Source: Linnemannia elongata
Lineage: Eukaryota > Mortierellomycota > Mortierellomycetes > Mortierellales > Mortierellaceae
Assembly: GCA_036320915.1 (NCBI GenBank)
Contig: JAXBDG010000010.1
Coordinates: forward strand, 124,001-188,000
DNA: 64,000 bases
Direction of reading: 5' to 3'
In this document: positions 1-12,861 of the stretch, in pieces
Layout: each line of letters begins with the position of its first letter
How positions within the stretch are numbered: the stretch's first letter is position 1
Notes under the pieces: generated by a model
What the model was told of the DNA's origin: nothing
Databases searched by the model: none
Seen by the model: only the letters and a program-made list of their open reading frames with translations
Translations under genes and position numbers: made by a program

Positions 1-3000
1 TTGGGTAGGAATGGTGGCAAGGTTGTGGCCAGGAGACTTGAAGGTAGGGGGAATGTAGGGGTAACTGCTTCATTTCCATCCGTAACACTAACCCTCTGCT
101 CCGCTGTCGTTGGAAGTAATGACCAGGCGCTTTTCAACAGTTGGTTGGATGATTGATAAGAGTTCTCCAAGCTTGGCGACATACCTTCCACACTCTCAAT
201 TGCCTGCCTCTAAGGGAAAGAGCAAAAAAGAGTAACAAAGAACGAGAAAGACGGAGGAGGAATGGAAAAGCTAAAACTGGCGGAGAACTTAGACACTCAC
301 TGGAGTCGTTACTGATCGAGCCAGTCTTCAGTGGCTCTTATACCAAGGTCGACCACTGATTGAGAATTAGGGCGGCTGAATTGGGTGCTGACATGGTGGC
401 CTCCTTTGCATAGGTATGGACCATGGTATGTGTGCACACTTTACAAAATGCTTTTTTTTGCTCCTCGATACATTCGACAAAGACTCCCGTCTTTGTACGT
501 TCTCTCCTCGTGCCATTCATTCGTTTGTTTTATCCAAATCTGCCAGAATGTAGATGCATGGTGATATCGGGGTTCATGAACATGGAGAGCAAAGGCATGC
601 AGTAGCAGCGAAATGAAAACAATGGACTCAAAGAAACAGAATTTGAGCCGGGTAAAATCATCTCAATAAATTAAGTTGGGTAGCCTGTACTTCAGCGCGG
701 ATGAGTAAGTTTCTGAAAGTACTTTAATGCTTCCTGCACCCTTCGATACTATTCAATGCACTCTTTTGTGTGGTATCGCTGGTATCGGATTTACAGGACT
801 TGGGATAGAGACAATTCAAGACTAGCGCCTAGTTGCCTAGTTGATCTCCCTACTCTTTGAGATCTGCCAGCAAGAAATTCTTGCTGCCAATATCCTCGCG
901 AAGAGATTTATTAGAGGTTTTGACACCTTTTTACGACTTTAAACTTCCCCGACGGGAAAAGAAGTGAAAAATGGAGCACAACTTAGAAACCTGCACTGCT
1001 GCATCACTAAAAAAACACATGATCGTCAACGTTGGGAAAAGGCCCAAGCCCCCAAACTCTGATCCTACTATCATTTCTATCTCTCATTCTATTTGACCCA
1101 GGTAACGAAAAGAGGGTCCTAGATTAGAGGACATGGTCATACGTTACTAGCTGGGTCTACTCACTGGGGACAACTGGAGTCAATTATGGACTACCTTTTA
1201 CCTGCGACATTGATTTCGCATGATCAATCTCCTGGGGCGGATGTCTTCTACATTCTATATCAGCCCATTCCTGTCCAATCTTCTTTGTTCACTCTTTATT
1301 AGTCAGGTTTTTGTCCACCAAAGACGAGGATGGACACAGTATATACTAGACTGGGTACCACCTGCACCTGGAATGTGCAAGGTAGGTTATCTTGGAGACC
1401 CTTTATCCAGTTTGATCAGCCCCACCCCGGTCATGCTAGATAACTTCCAGCGCACGACATTTTGAACTATTGCCAAGCTAAGCAAAAAATCATTCACTCA
1501 CCCAAACCCTACTCTCCTTTTGCCGATCTTTTTTTTTAACAATGCATCATTGGGGATGTGAGATGACAATAGGATGAAACAGGGTGCTCCCATTTGTGAG
1601 GTGTCGGGTTTTCTTCCTAATGCATTTTGACAATTATTATTATTTTTTTTTTTCCTTAGTATTGCCGTTTTGACCAACTTCCTCTTTGTGACCTCCCCTA
1701 CAGAGAAAATAATAGCGCACAGTACTCTCACCCTTCATTGAGTTCCTTTTTTCCCTTGACGCTATTTCTCCTCGGACTTTACTTCCTGATCATTATTTTG
1801 TTTCCTTTAGGTTTTTGGCGGCCTCTCATTCAGCCATTTCAAGTAGCCCTTGGTGTAATTCCTTAGGTCGTGTTTCTCTGACTTCGAAATCTTTTTTCTT
1901 CTCTCGATCCATTGAGCAGCCTACTCAGCGGTCAGCCTGCCTGCTTGCCTGTATGCCTTGCATGACGACAAAAGCCTAGCGGAGAGAGAGAGAGAGAGAG
2001 GAAGGAAAAGGAGGCTTACTAAATGAGACCAAGTAAGCCCGAACTAGTCGATCACTAAGGGAAAATAATGAAGGTCACTGTTTGGTTTTAGTCTTTGAAA
2101 AATTACCATTTGGATGGGAAAGCGAAACGGAAGAGCTATAGCGTTGAGTGACTTAGCAAACAAAAAAGAAATAGATTCAAATGTTTGGTTGGGTACTCCC
2201 AAGACATAAGGGGAACGAGGCGTAACAGGCTAGCTCGATGTGTTGTGCCGTAGACCTATGGTGTTCAATTATTTTTCGTTCATGCTAGACATAGTTGGAC
2301 AGACGACCGAGAGTTGTTTTGAAGGGTAAGTAAAAGGTAATGGGTACCTCCACAATGTCGACTTGCAATGATGATAGAAGCAAAGAGTGAGAGTGAGAGA
2401 AATGCAAGACCTCGTAAGATCGCTATGGCCGAGAGGCAAAGGGATCTCGTTGACTGCCCTAGAATAACAAAATCTAGTCGTTCCTACTCGCGCAGCACCA
2501 CTCAGCTCTAGTCAAGTAACCTGCTTGGTCCTCAATGAGTTATTAAGCAACGATCCGTAAGAAGGTATAGAATTAGCCCTTTGGCACACAACAAGCCGCC
2601 ATGGTGTTAAACTCAAAGACCATTACTGAAGGTGTGGGTGTGAGAGTGTGCGTGGGCTATAAGTCTTTGTTGGATAGTTCAGAAAAGTGCCTCATTTGCA
2701 ATTTTGATAAGGATGTTGGGATGAGACCGAATGTGTTTATTAGGAAGCGCATTAGTGTTTGTGATACCATGAACGTGGTGCATGCACAGTCTCTCTCTCG
2801 TTTGTTCGTGCAAAGTTAAAGTTTTCTGCTGCTGAGGAAGAGGGAATTAGAAGGTGGCAAAAAAGGGGTAGCAAAGGGATGGAGTGTCATTATCATAATT
2901 GACAAAAGGGCGAATGCTTTCAATTATGACGAAGGTAAATGACTGAAGAGGATGCTGGCTGGCTGGGTGGAAGGAGAGTGGAGTGGATATGAGGTGTCAG

Positions 3001-6000
3001 GCACCACCATCACAAAAGATCATTCATTTACAGAATGAGCAAATAAGAGATTCAATAACCTCCATGATGACGAGGAGAGAGAACCTTTTCATGTTTTCAC
3101 GTACAGAGGAGCGAGAGCAAAGACTAATTGGCTATCCAAAAGACGGATAGCTTCCGGATTCGCCGATTTCAATAATGACCATTCTTTCATTCACTTCCTT
3201 TCAACGCCAACTCCACCCCTATTCCTATCCTTTTCCAGTGCATATTGTTTTGGCGGGAATATCTCCCTTGCTCTTTCATGCATAAAAGGAGAAATGCTAC
3301 TATGGCTTGTAGTTGTATCTATTATGCCCTTCTGTCTCTCTCCACCTCTCTTCTTCCCTCCCCCTAAATTCAAGCCGAGCCTGAAGACTCCTTCTATCCC
3401 TTCGGCTCCCCGCCTATTGGTTCCAATCGCCGCCCGAATCCCCTCTCGCCATGATTCTCTCTCCTCCTTCCATGCTTCCATTCTTCTTTTTTATCCTTTT
3501 GCCGTCCTATCGTCACTTCTTGTGTGGCGTGCAGATACAAATAGCGGACTCGGCGATAATGCAAAAACTAATCTTTTGGTACCTGCTGCGTGGTCGGCAG
3601 ACAAAATAAAAAAGGGACAAAAAGTACATCCTGGTACCTTCACAGAGTAAACATTAACGGCGCACATACACATACACGCTTACTCACCTACACACACGAG
3701 CACAGGACGAAATGAACAGATGGAAAATTTTATGCAAGGCCCAGCTAAAGCGGAGCATACAATTTGCATGACAGAAAAGTATTGAGGGAGCCTGACAGAA
3801 CGAATGAACAAACAACGGGCAAACTGACATGTTGGGCGGATACCGAATTACTTCAAAGTCCATTTTTACCCATGTGTTCATTCTTTGCTTCTTCACACCA
3901 GGAACGAGAAAACGAGGGAACGGAGAACAACGAAGGCAATTAAGGGAGATTGAAAAAAAATGGTTTGCCGATAGTAAACCCATTGCTTCCTTTTGCTTTT
4001 ATAGTTGCTTTTGGTTTGTGATAGCGTCGATCTTTTGACTTTTGCATTGCTTGTACTCCGTTTCATAAATGAAAGTGCAGTACACTGCACCGTTGCTTCC
4101 TCGGGCTATCTGGGCGTTCATGCAAATGTAAATGAGGCTGAATTACGGTCATGAAGTTGCAAGGGTACCTCGGGTGCAGGAACAACGTTTGTTGTCAGAC
4201 AGCAACAACAAAGTTCCTTTTCATTTCTAGCCTAAGGACCATAGTTAGAGTCAGAGAGCCGAATATGGGTGAGAGTGAAGGGTGCGGTGGTGACCATGGG
4301 AACGAATGTGGCGAATGTCCCAGAGAACTTTCCGGCGAACCCAGTCAAGAGAGAGAGAGAGAGAGGGAGAGGGAGAAAGGGTGAGAGAGAGGAGGCGTCG
4401 ATTGGTCTAGACCTTTGGTTCCCACTCTCGAGATGGTGAATGCTTACCTAACCTTGCAAAGTAAAAAAAATAAAAGTTCAAGTGCAAGTTTCACTGTGGG
4501 GTTTATGCCACATAGGTACTCTCTAGTCAATTAGGAGTTGTCCCTCTTATTAGGGGGCTATGTCTACTCCATATTGGCTCCCTTGTTTTCTTTCATCCTT
4601 TTGGTCCTTGTTTTGGTGTTGCATATGTAAGTGAGAATAATTAACGACTTACTTTGCCCGCTCATCATCGTACATGTACTGTATCATCGTCGTTTTGCGT
4701 CGTCACTCTCCGTCTTTTGTTGTGGTTTCTCGGGCCCTTTTGTGAGCTTTTGAGGTTCGATTTCGCGTATGCAAAACGGACGACGGTGTACCGTACATGT
4801 GCAACTTCTCTCTTCTTTAATTCCCCCTTATCGCCTTTATTTGTCGTTTTGGCACAAAGTGTGAGCTGGTAATGTGCAAGGAAGGGTTCGAGAAGATCTG
4901 AACGGATAAATAAAAATAGGATGAAGGGTTGTCGCTCAACTTTGCTTCCTGTCGATAGTCATGCCTTTTTATGTTTCTGTCCTTGCTGTTAGGAGCAAAA
5001 AAAAAGGGTGTGTGCCCTTTTTCCTTATGTTCCAAATATTCTCCTGTACACATGCTTAGCGTACCCATTTGGTTGTACCAGGGTACAAAGATGGGTACGC
5101 GTATTTTCTCTTCTCGACGACCGCAAAGATTGTCGCGCTTCACTCGAAGATAGGAGGCGTAAATCGCTCGTCATTTGATTTTATTGTCGCTGCTCTCAAT
5201 GTTCTTCTGCAAGAATAGATGAAGGGTAACTATAGTGGTTGTTTGGATGTATATGGTTTAGAATGAATGGTCCAAGTGGTTTCTCCATACCTCCTCCCAA
5301 CAAGCTTATACTCCCTTTTCCTGCCAATAATCTAAATCCTTGTGCCCTCTTTACCATCCCTATTTTTGCCTTCTCCTTTCTTACACCCCTGTTTCCTTTC
5401 TTTTCTCCCTTGTCTTTTCTTTTTGTCTCCTATCATTCTTTGCAATAAAAAATGAGTCGTAACATAGGGAAGAGACAGCTAATCTATACCTTATTCTTTG
5501 TGCTGCTCGCTATGTCTGTCAATTTTGTCAAATCTGAACTTCTCCTCGTCCTCCTCCTGCCCTCTGTCCTCCTCCTGCCCTCTGCCCTCCTCTCATCAAC
5601 CTCCTGCAATTAACAACAATAGCGAAAAAAGGAAGGCAACATCGGTAACAACGGACCTCTTCCTTCTCTCTTGGCGAGCAATCTATCCCCTCGTCTCCCC
5701 TTCCCCTACTTTTCAATCTATAACTTCTCTGTCCGATGCATCTCGTCCTTTGTCACCACTCATCCCCCTTCGACTCCCCTCACCTACGTGCTCCTGTAAT
5801 GAGCACATCTTGATCGAAATTCCAAAACGCCTTGGCTGGTGTTTGGGCAAGAAAGAAAAAGAAAACAGCAGCCAGCTGCTTTTTTTTCTCTTGAACCAAG
5901 GCATACAAACACATACAAATCTCCTTAATCCCTCGTCTGGAAAAACGTCGAAAGAGAGAGAAAGCAAAACACAACAGGAAGAACAAAGTCTAGACCTGGA

Positions 6001-9000
6001 GAATTACAGCCTAGGAAACAAATAAAAATGAAGGGTGTGTTGAGCAATTGAGCAAGAATGCACAGATAGCGGCTAGTCCTGTGTCCTGCTTCGCTCTACT
6101 TCTCTTTCCTCTCCTTCCCTTCCTCCCTCCCTCCCTTGCACCCATCTCTTACCCCCTTTTTGGTGTTATTTTCCATCCCTCTCTCTTGTAATCTCAGGCA
6201 CGCAATTACACTTTGGCGCAAGCGGAATAGGTGAAAAAACGCGAACATACTGCATTCCTACACTAGTCCATTTTCTCTCCTCCCCTCATTTTGTTCTCCA
6301 TCTCGCTCTTTATTACTCATTACTATCTCGCACTACGCGCACTTCTTACCTCCTCTCCTCCTTTTGTGCGATCCACAATCTCTTGAAGGTTTTGGCACCA
6401 AGAAAAGAAAAAAAGCAGGGGCATTAAGAAATGAGGGAGTGACAACTCCAAACAACCCTTCTACTACATATTTTGTGTGACTGAATGTGTAAGTTTGGTC
6501 CGTGCGCGTCTTGATCACACTAGCCTCATCTATGAGATGGATGCGACGGGACTGCTCCTTGATCCCCTTCAATGAGGAATTATGGTTCCCCCCCGACCTT
6601 GTTCCTGGATGGATATCCATCAACAAACAAACGATTAGAGCGAGCTATGAATAGACACGTTAAAACTGAATGTCGCGGAAAAATAGCACACAAAAGACAG
6701 GAAAAACAAGGCTCGGGGAAGGAGAGAAGGAAGGGATCCCAAACGAATTGGCCAAACATTCAATCAATCAACAGGCCACAGAGTGAACACGTTGGACTCG
6801 TTAGAAAAAACCCTTTAAACAAGAAAAAGAGAGTTGCATTAGGACGAGAAATAAGGGCGGCAGGTCCAAGATACCAAAAATTGGAGAGAGAGAGAGAGAG
6901 GGAGGGAGGGAGGGAGGGAGAGAGGGAGAGAGAGAGAGAGGACCAGTGCCAGTTTGAACTCATTCTCATTCCTCCTTCTGTTCCAACGGTTGGTACGTTT
7001 ATTTTCGACAAAAATACTCTCTTGGCTATTCGTTGTAATAGGGACCAATCGCACATCGTCCCTGGCATGACGATGACGGTGATTATGATGCCGGCGATGA
7101 TGATGTGAACAACAGTGAAGGCAACAACAGCAACAGGGAATAGAAAATAAAGGAGAGAGCTGACGGAGGTGAACAAGTAACTATAGCGGCATTGGATGTT
7201 GGTGTTGCTGGAAGTTGAACATAAGGAAGAAGAAGAGCGGAGGATGCAGGCTCTCATAATTAATGCGGGCTGTCCTCAGGGTTTCATTGTAATCCACTGA
7301 AGCAACACCCTTTTGTTGCCAAGGGCATAACTGTATGGTGTGGGTGCTGGTTTTTTTTTTTTTTTTTTTTTTTGCTGTGTTTGTTACTCCATTGTTGTGC
7401 GTTCGCGTAAGCAACAACAGAGCGAGAGCTGCCGAATAAAACAAAACTCAAACGAAAGAGAAAAGAGAGAGTGTGAGAGAGGCAGGCTTGGTTTCCATAT
7501 AGACTAATTGGTTAGTCGGTTGCTTGGCTGTCTGGCATCCCCCCTCCGGATGGAAAATGACAAATAATCGACCAGTTGTCAATTAGGAAGGGCCAAAAAG
7601 GTCAATGCTATAGAAAGTTTCATGCCACAATACCGATACCAATATCAACTAGGTAAGAAAGAAGCCGAGGCCATTATCCTGTTGAACCATCCATCCTCCC
7701 CTTTAATGTCCTTTTTTCTCTCCCTCCTCATTCTCGTCTTAATTATGCTCGCCACTTTATTCCCTCTCCCCCTTTTCTATCCTCTTCCCTCCTTGAGAAG
7801 TTCGTTCAACGGAAATTAGACACCCCTCACCTTGGTCTCTCTCTTTGTTTCTGCCAGAAGGAAGACAAAAAGACGGAGAAAAACATAGTTGACAAATAAA
7901 GGGGGGAATAAACAACACCTCGGGACAGAGAGAGCGAAAGAAACCCAATGCATACAAATAAAGGGGGCGACATCCGTTTTGAAGCTTCGGGTCGAGTCAA
8001 TAGGTCATAGGGATGTAAGGGTGAATGGCATTGTGAGCACGGTTGAGTATTTAGTTAACCTAACGTAGGTCTCTTTTCCTTTCTCTCTCTTAGATTCCTG
8101 TATATTGTCTGTTTTGTGCTTGTTTATGGAGACAACAAGCACTTGATTCATAGGTAGGTCGGGCTGCCTTATTCCAGGTCATACGATTCGTCTCCCTGTA
8201 AGAGCATAGAAACATGCATGTAGGTGCAAAGGAAGAAAAGAGAGCTCGCGACCCTACGGAAAGCAAGGATACAAGGGTTCGAAGAAGGGGAGATTGAGTG
8301 CATGAACAAATGCGCGAAAGAGCGAGCTCAAACGATGCTGTTCGGCAACACGAGAGAGTGAATGGAGACATCCCTTCCGCCCGTGGTATTTTTGTTTAAC
8401 AAACAGACATGGACACAAGAGCTAACACATCTCACAACTGAGGAATGACAACAAGCAAGCAAGGCGCAACGGGACAGAAATGTCATCCCTAGCGTCCGCA
8501 ACCTCAACGGAAAAAAAATAAAGAGTGACCCTTGTACATCTGAGAAAGAGTCTTTGATGAGCTGAGAAGCACCAGCTGCTCACAGAGTCTTAGATATCGA
8601 CCTGCTGTGAAAATATCGTATGTAATCGCGAGACATCCCATCCGATCGTCTTTGATAATAATCATAAGAGTACATTTTCCCTGCAGGGCCAGCGAGGTCC
8701 GGTACTACAGTACCTCATCGATGGTTCACTAATTGACCGAACGAACGAGCGAACGGCGCCCGAAAAAGTGGTTACCCAGCCAAAGGCAGGCCCAGGAAGA
8801 GAGAAAGAGGAGAACAAAACCACGGCCGCAAAGAATTGCATATGTCGAGCAGTGAATGTCCACCTTTTAATCTTTTAAACAATGAAAACATATTAATGAA
8901 CAGTAACTGGACGATCGATCCCATCGATAATCTTTTTCTTCTGTTATCTCGCATTCATCTTTGCTGCTTTCTACTTTTTCTAACGATGGAATGGTTAATG

Positions 9001-12000
9001 AGGATAGGTGGAAATGAAAAAGAATAAACACTGCTTCTGCAAGAGTTAACGCGATGGTCCTTTGCAAACGGTTATTGATAGATAGGTAAAAAGACAACTA
9101 GGATCAGCTTTATCAAGCATGATAGCAGGGTTGACGGAAAAATAGGTACCTCTCTTTCTGTATGATTGCTTCTGTAGTACCTCTGAGGATGTTGGATGCC
9201 GAGAGAACATCTTTGTGGTCCTGGCGATGGTACCGATAGTGTTGCATCGCGTGAGAATATGTTTTGCATTGGTACGTCTACAGCCATTCGCCAATGCTAT
9301 CCACCCTAGCTCTGTTGTCATTGTTTAGAAACAAACGAGCGCCTGACTATTGTTCCGCCCCCCTTCTCCCGTCCCTCCTTTGCCGATTCAAACAAACAAT
9401 GGACTCAGACAGTGCAATTGAAGTATCAGCAGCAGCAGCAGCAGTAGCAGCCTTCGGCACTAATTTATGCAAGCGCAGCCTAATGCAAGGACGAGCAAGG
9501 CAGCTAAGCTGGCGACGAGCCCCACCCACTGGGTTTTTGACCAGAACCAGAAAGTAAAGGGAGTGTGCGTGGGAGAGAAGAACGAGCGAAAGAGCGAGGG
9601 AATCAAAGACGAGCGGGATGGAAAAAGCAGCGAGGTGAAATACGACAGAACAGAAAAAGGGCCAAAAAGGGATCTGAAATCGGTACCGAGAGCACCATTT
9701 GTGGGCACCGACCTGGCACCTGCTCACCGCTTTCTGTGTTTGCATTAGCCCTTTTGGTTGTGACATGGCGCCCTTATTACCAGAGCGAGGAGTTGAGCAT
9801 GAAGCCGAGGCAAAGTGTGTATTCTCAACGGGATGGTTATCAATCCCTTCACACCTGAACAATTGTAAACAGCTGCAGTGTGAAGAAAAAGGGCGACCAT
9901 AACAACCAATCCTCAACTCGCCTGCTATCTCTTCCCGCTGTTTATTTATTTTATTTTTTTGGATGATATGCCTTCGTCTTCTTGTTTGCTACCCTCTTTC
10001 CTCTCTAACACTGAGTGCTTGCACGTTTCTTTGTTGACCCTGTGTCTGACGACGACAACTATCTTCCTCACTTCCGACAATTTACTTTTTGTTTAATGCT
10101 GGAATGAATGGAAAATTCAGATAGAATCGTTTCGCTATGGTTTTCTGGAACCAGGTCTCGCACGACCACAATAAAAAAAATGTTTTCACGTACAGAAGGC
10201 GTGAGTGAAGGAAGAGTGGTGTGAGGAGTCAAATAGAGAAAAATGAGTGAGAAGAATCCAAAAGAGTTGGCCAGCAGAAGGAAGAGGTCGTCCGATCAGT
10301 GTTTGTTGCTAGTGGGCCTATGAGACTGCAGCAAAGTCTGGCCAAACAAGGGCAAAAAAAAACGGCAAAAGCAAAAAAATAAAATAAAAAAATAAGGGAT
10401 TCATGCCTTTGCTGACGCTGGTGGAGAGTCACTTTTCTCATTCTTGCTTGTTGTTTGTTCGAAAGAATCTATCCCTCTTTGTTGGTTAAAATGTTTCTTG
10501 AGGTGCCAAAAGACCAAAGAAAGACTGCTAGTCAGATTCAATGCCGAGGAGCCTGTAGGTCGGTTTTTGTTGGCAATGTTCTCAAGACGCCCTGTCCCTC
10601 AGTCGACAATGCAACAAAAAGCAAAAGAACGGAGGTAGATAGGTAGAAGAGATGAAGGAGATCAATGAAAAAAAAAAACGGACAATCAAGGAATGTCATT
10701 TCGGTCCTTTGTACCCAAGGATAACATGAAATTAGAAGTTCAAGGCCAATGATACAATTGAGAGGATCTTGCTTCTACGTGAGAGAATGACTAATAGTGG
10801 TGGGTTTTTTAATCCTTGATTGTCTGCCGGTGCACCAAGTACTGTAAATATATGTATGCAAACGAAGCGCACAGATGCCTAAGGGCCTATGTTGACAGAC
10901 CCACTTGTCTTTTTTAAAGTAAAAGGTTGACTGAAATGGCACACAAAAAAGAGGGGCTACACACACACAGAAAATTGGAGTGCCTTTAGAATAGAGCAAC
11001 AAACACAGGGATAAGTTGCATTTGCGGAAAAGAGGGGGGAAGGAGAGAGGAGAGAGAAAGAAAAGGAGGGGGAGGGATTGTGCGTTGAAAGGTGCACGTC
11101 CATGTTATGGGACTGAAGTGAGAGCGTGAGCCACTCCTGGTTTGCTCTGTTTGCTGTTTGCTGTTGTTACTGTCTCTTCTTTCTCCACCAGAAGCGAATG
11201 AGTATTGAAGCCAAGCGGCCAATCCTTCCTTTTTTTTGTATTGTACAGTATCTGTGTGATGAGAGAATTCACATCTCCTGTCGTTACTTTGTCCGTTGAT
11301 GCTTTATGGTTGAAGCGAGTAAGGACGTGGGGTGGGTGTGTGGCAAAGTTTGTGTGTGTGCCTGAATGGCAACGATGAGTACTGTAGGGCGGAAGGAAGA
11401 AGCCATTTTGGTAGTTGTTATTGTTAATATGGTTTTCTACTCGCCCTCTATTGATGATGCTGGTGGTGTTGATGATGATGGTGATGATGATGAGGGTGAC
11501 GATGATAATGACGGCGGTCCTTTCCTTTCTTCTTTTCCTCCGACATATTCGGCCAGCCAGTCCACCAGTGATGAAGCAAACAAATATCAATAACGAGACA
11601 ATATCGGCCGTTGCTATTCATTTCTGATATTCATCACTCTGATTGAAATGGCTGCTGGTTATTTAGTCAAGAAAAGAGGCTTCTATCTAACTATGGGTAG
11701 ATAGTACCCACAGGCCACTCTCCCTCCCTTTCTCACTCTTCCTCAAAATGCTAAGCAGCCAGAAGAAGAGAACGAGGGAAGGAGTTGACCCCTTTCTCCC
11801 CCTCTTTCATTACTCTAAAAAAATCATTCAATTGAATTCTCACAATGTTGTTGTTGTTGTACTCCGTGGTATCTCTCTCTCTTCTGCGTTACTCGTTCAT
11901 CATCGTCGATCAGTGCTGTCTGTTCTTGCCTGACCTGTCCTGGTCTGGTTAGTGAGTTGGCCACAGCCAACATATAAAAAGTAGACCCTCTCCCTCGCTT

Positions 12001-12861
12001 TTCTTTTTCCCCTCCTCGTTTTCTTCTCCACTCATTGTTCAACCTCTACCACCGGTTTTCATCTCTCTCCCCTTCTCTTTCTCTCCTCCTCTCTTCCTCC
12101 CTCTCTTTCTTCTAATTGTACCATTCTCCCTCTCTTTTCTTTTCTACATTGTACATTTTCCTACCATCCGTCTCTCAGCATTAGTATATCTTCATCCGCA
12201 CGTCTTGTATCATTCACCTTTTCTGAATCAAATTCAAAAACGAAAACCTTTCACTCCTCACTCACTTCATTGCAATAAGCACAGATCTTCAACACCTCTA
12301 CTTCTTCGCCTTGTCTCGCTTTATTATATTTTCACCGTCCTTGGTCAAAACAGAATCGATCCCTTTCAACTAGATGCGACGCAACCAGATCTGATTCCAC
12401 AAACAACGGTTCATATCATTATATCCTCTTCTACTTCCTCCACAACCTTTTCTTCCTTCCTACCTTCCTTCCTTCTCTCCTTCCATCCTTTCTGCCTTCC
12501 TTCTTTCTCGTCTGTTGTCGATTCGTTACCCATATTTTCCTTTTGTTTGTTTCCAACAGCCAGCCCATCCGTCCGTCTGTCCCATAACGTTGTCAGTTAC
12601 ACGGTCCCGTCCAGAATTTTAATTCTTTCCGACTCTCCTTTCCAAACGTCAAATCGTTCAACTTTTTTTTCTTCTTCAATCTCGCTTCTCCTCTTCCTTC
12701 CTTCATCCTTCATTACTTCATTTCACTTTCGTTATATATCCTCCGCTTCTCCGCCTTTTATTTCGTCTTTCATTCTCTACACATTCTGTCACTCCTCTTT
12801 TGTTTCTTTCACACCTTCCAATTCACGCTCACAATCCCCCACGTACACACATATCAATATC
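1..12861. other. Gene-poor upstream region, no supported gene
   Basis: I could not support any gene in this 12.9 kb. Open frames are short, low-complexity or unlike any family I know, and none joins to neighbours through good splice sites. The stretch holds GA tracts (1982-2000, 4349-4376, 6889-6942), a T23 run (7351-7373), a CAG run (about 9427-9449), GAT-rich sequence (about 11450-11515) and eight GGTACC palindromes. The last 800 bases are strongly CT-rich, as expected of the leader and promoter of the cyclin that follows. A long non-coding RNA or a very diverged gene cannot be excluded from sequence alone. Confidence 0.6.

Noticed and set aside
1..152. Open frame from the window edge ending NSWLDD and a stop, possibly the end of an upstream gene
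   Set aside because: About 50 open codons at an edge is weak evidence, with no motif and no splice support.
5498..6025. 175-codon frame
   Set aside because: Begins in CT-rich repeats, has no motif and no consistent splice context.
6572..7108. 178-codon frame
   Set aside because: Crosses a GA/GGGA microsatellite and shows no recognisable domain.
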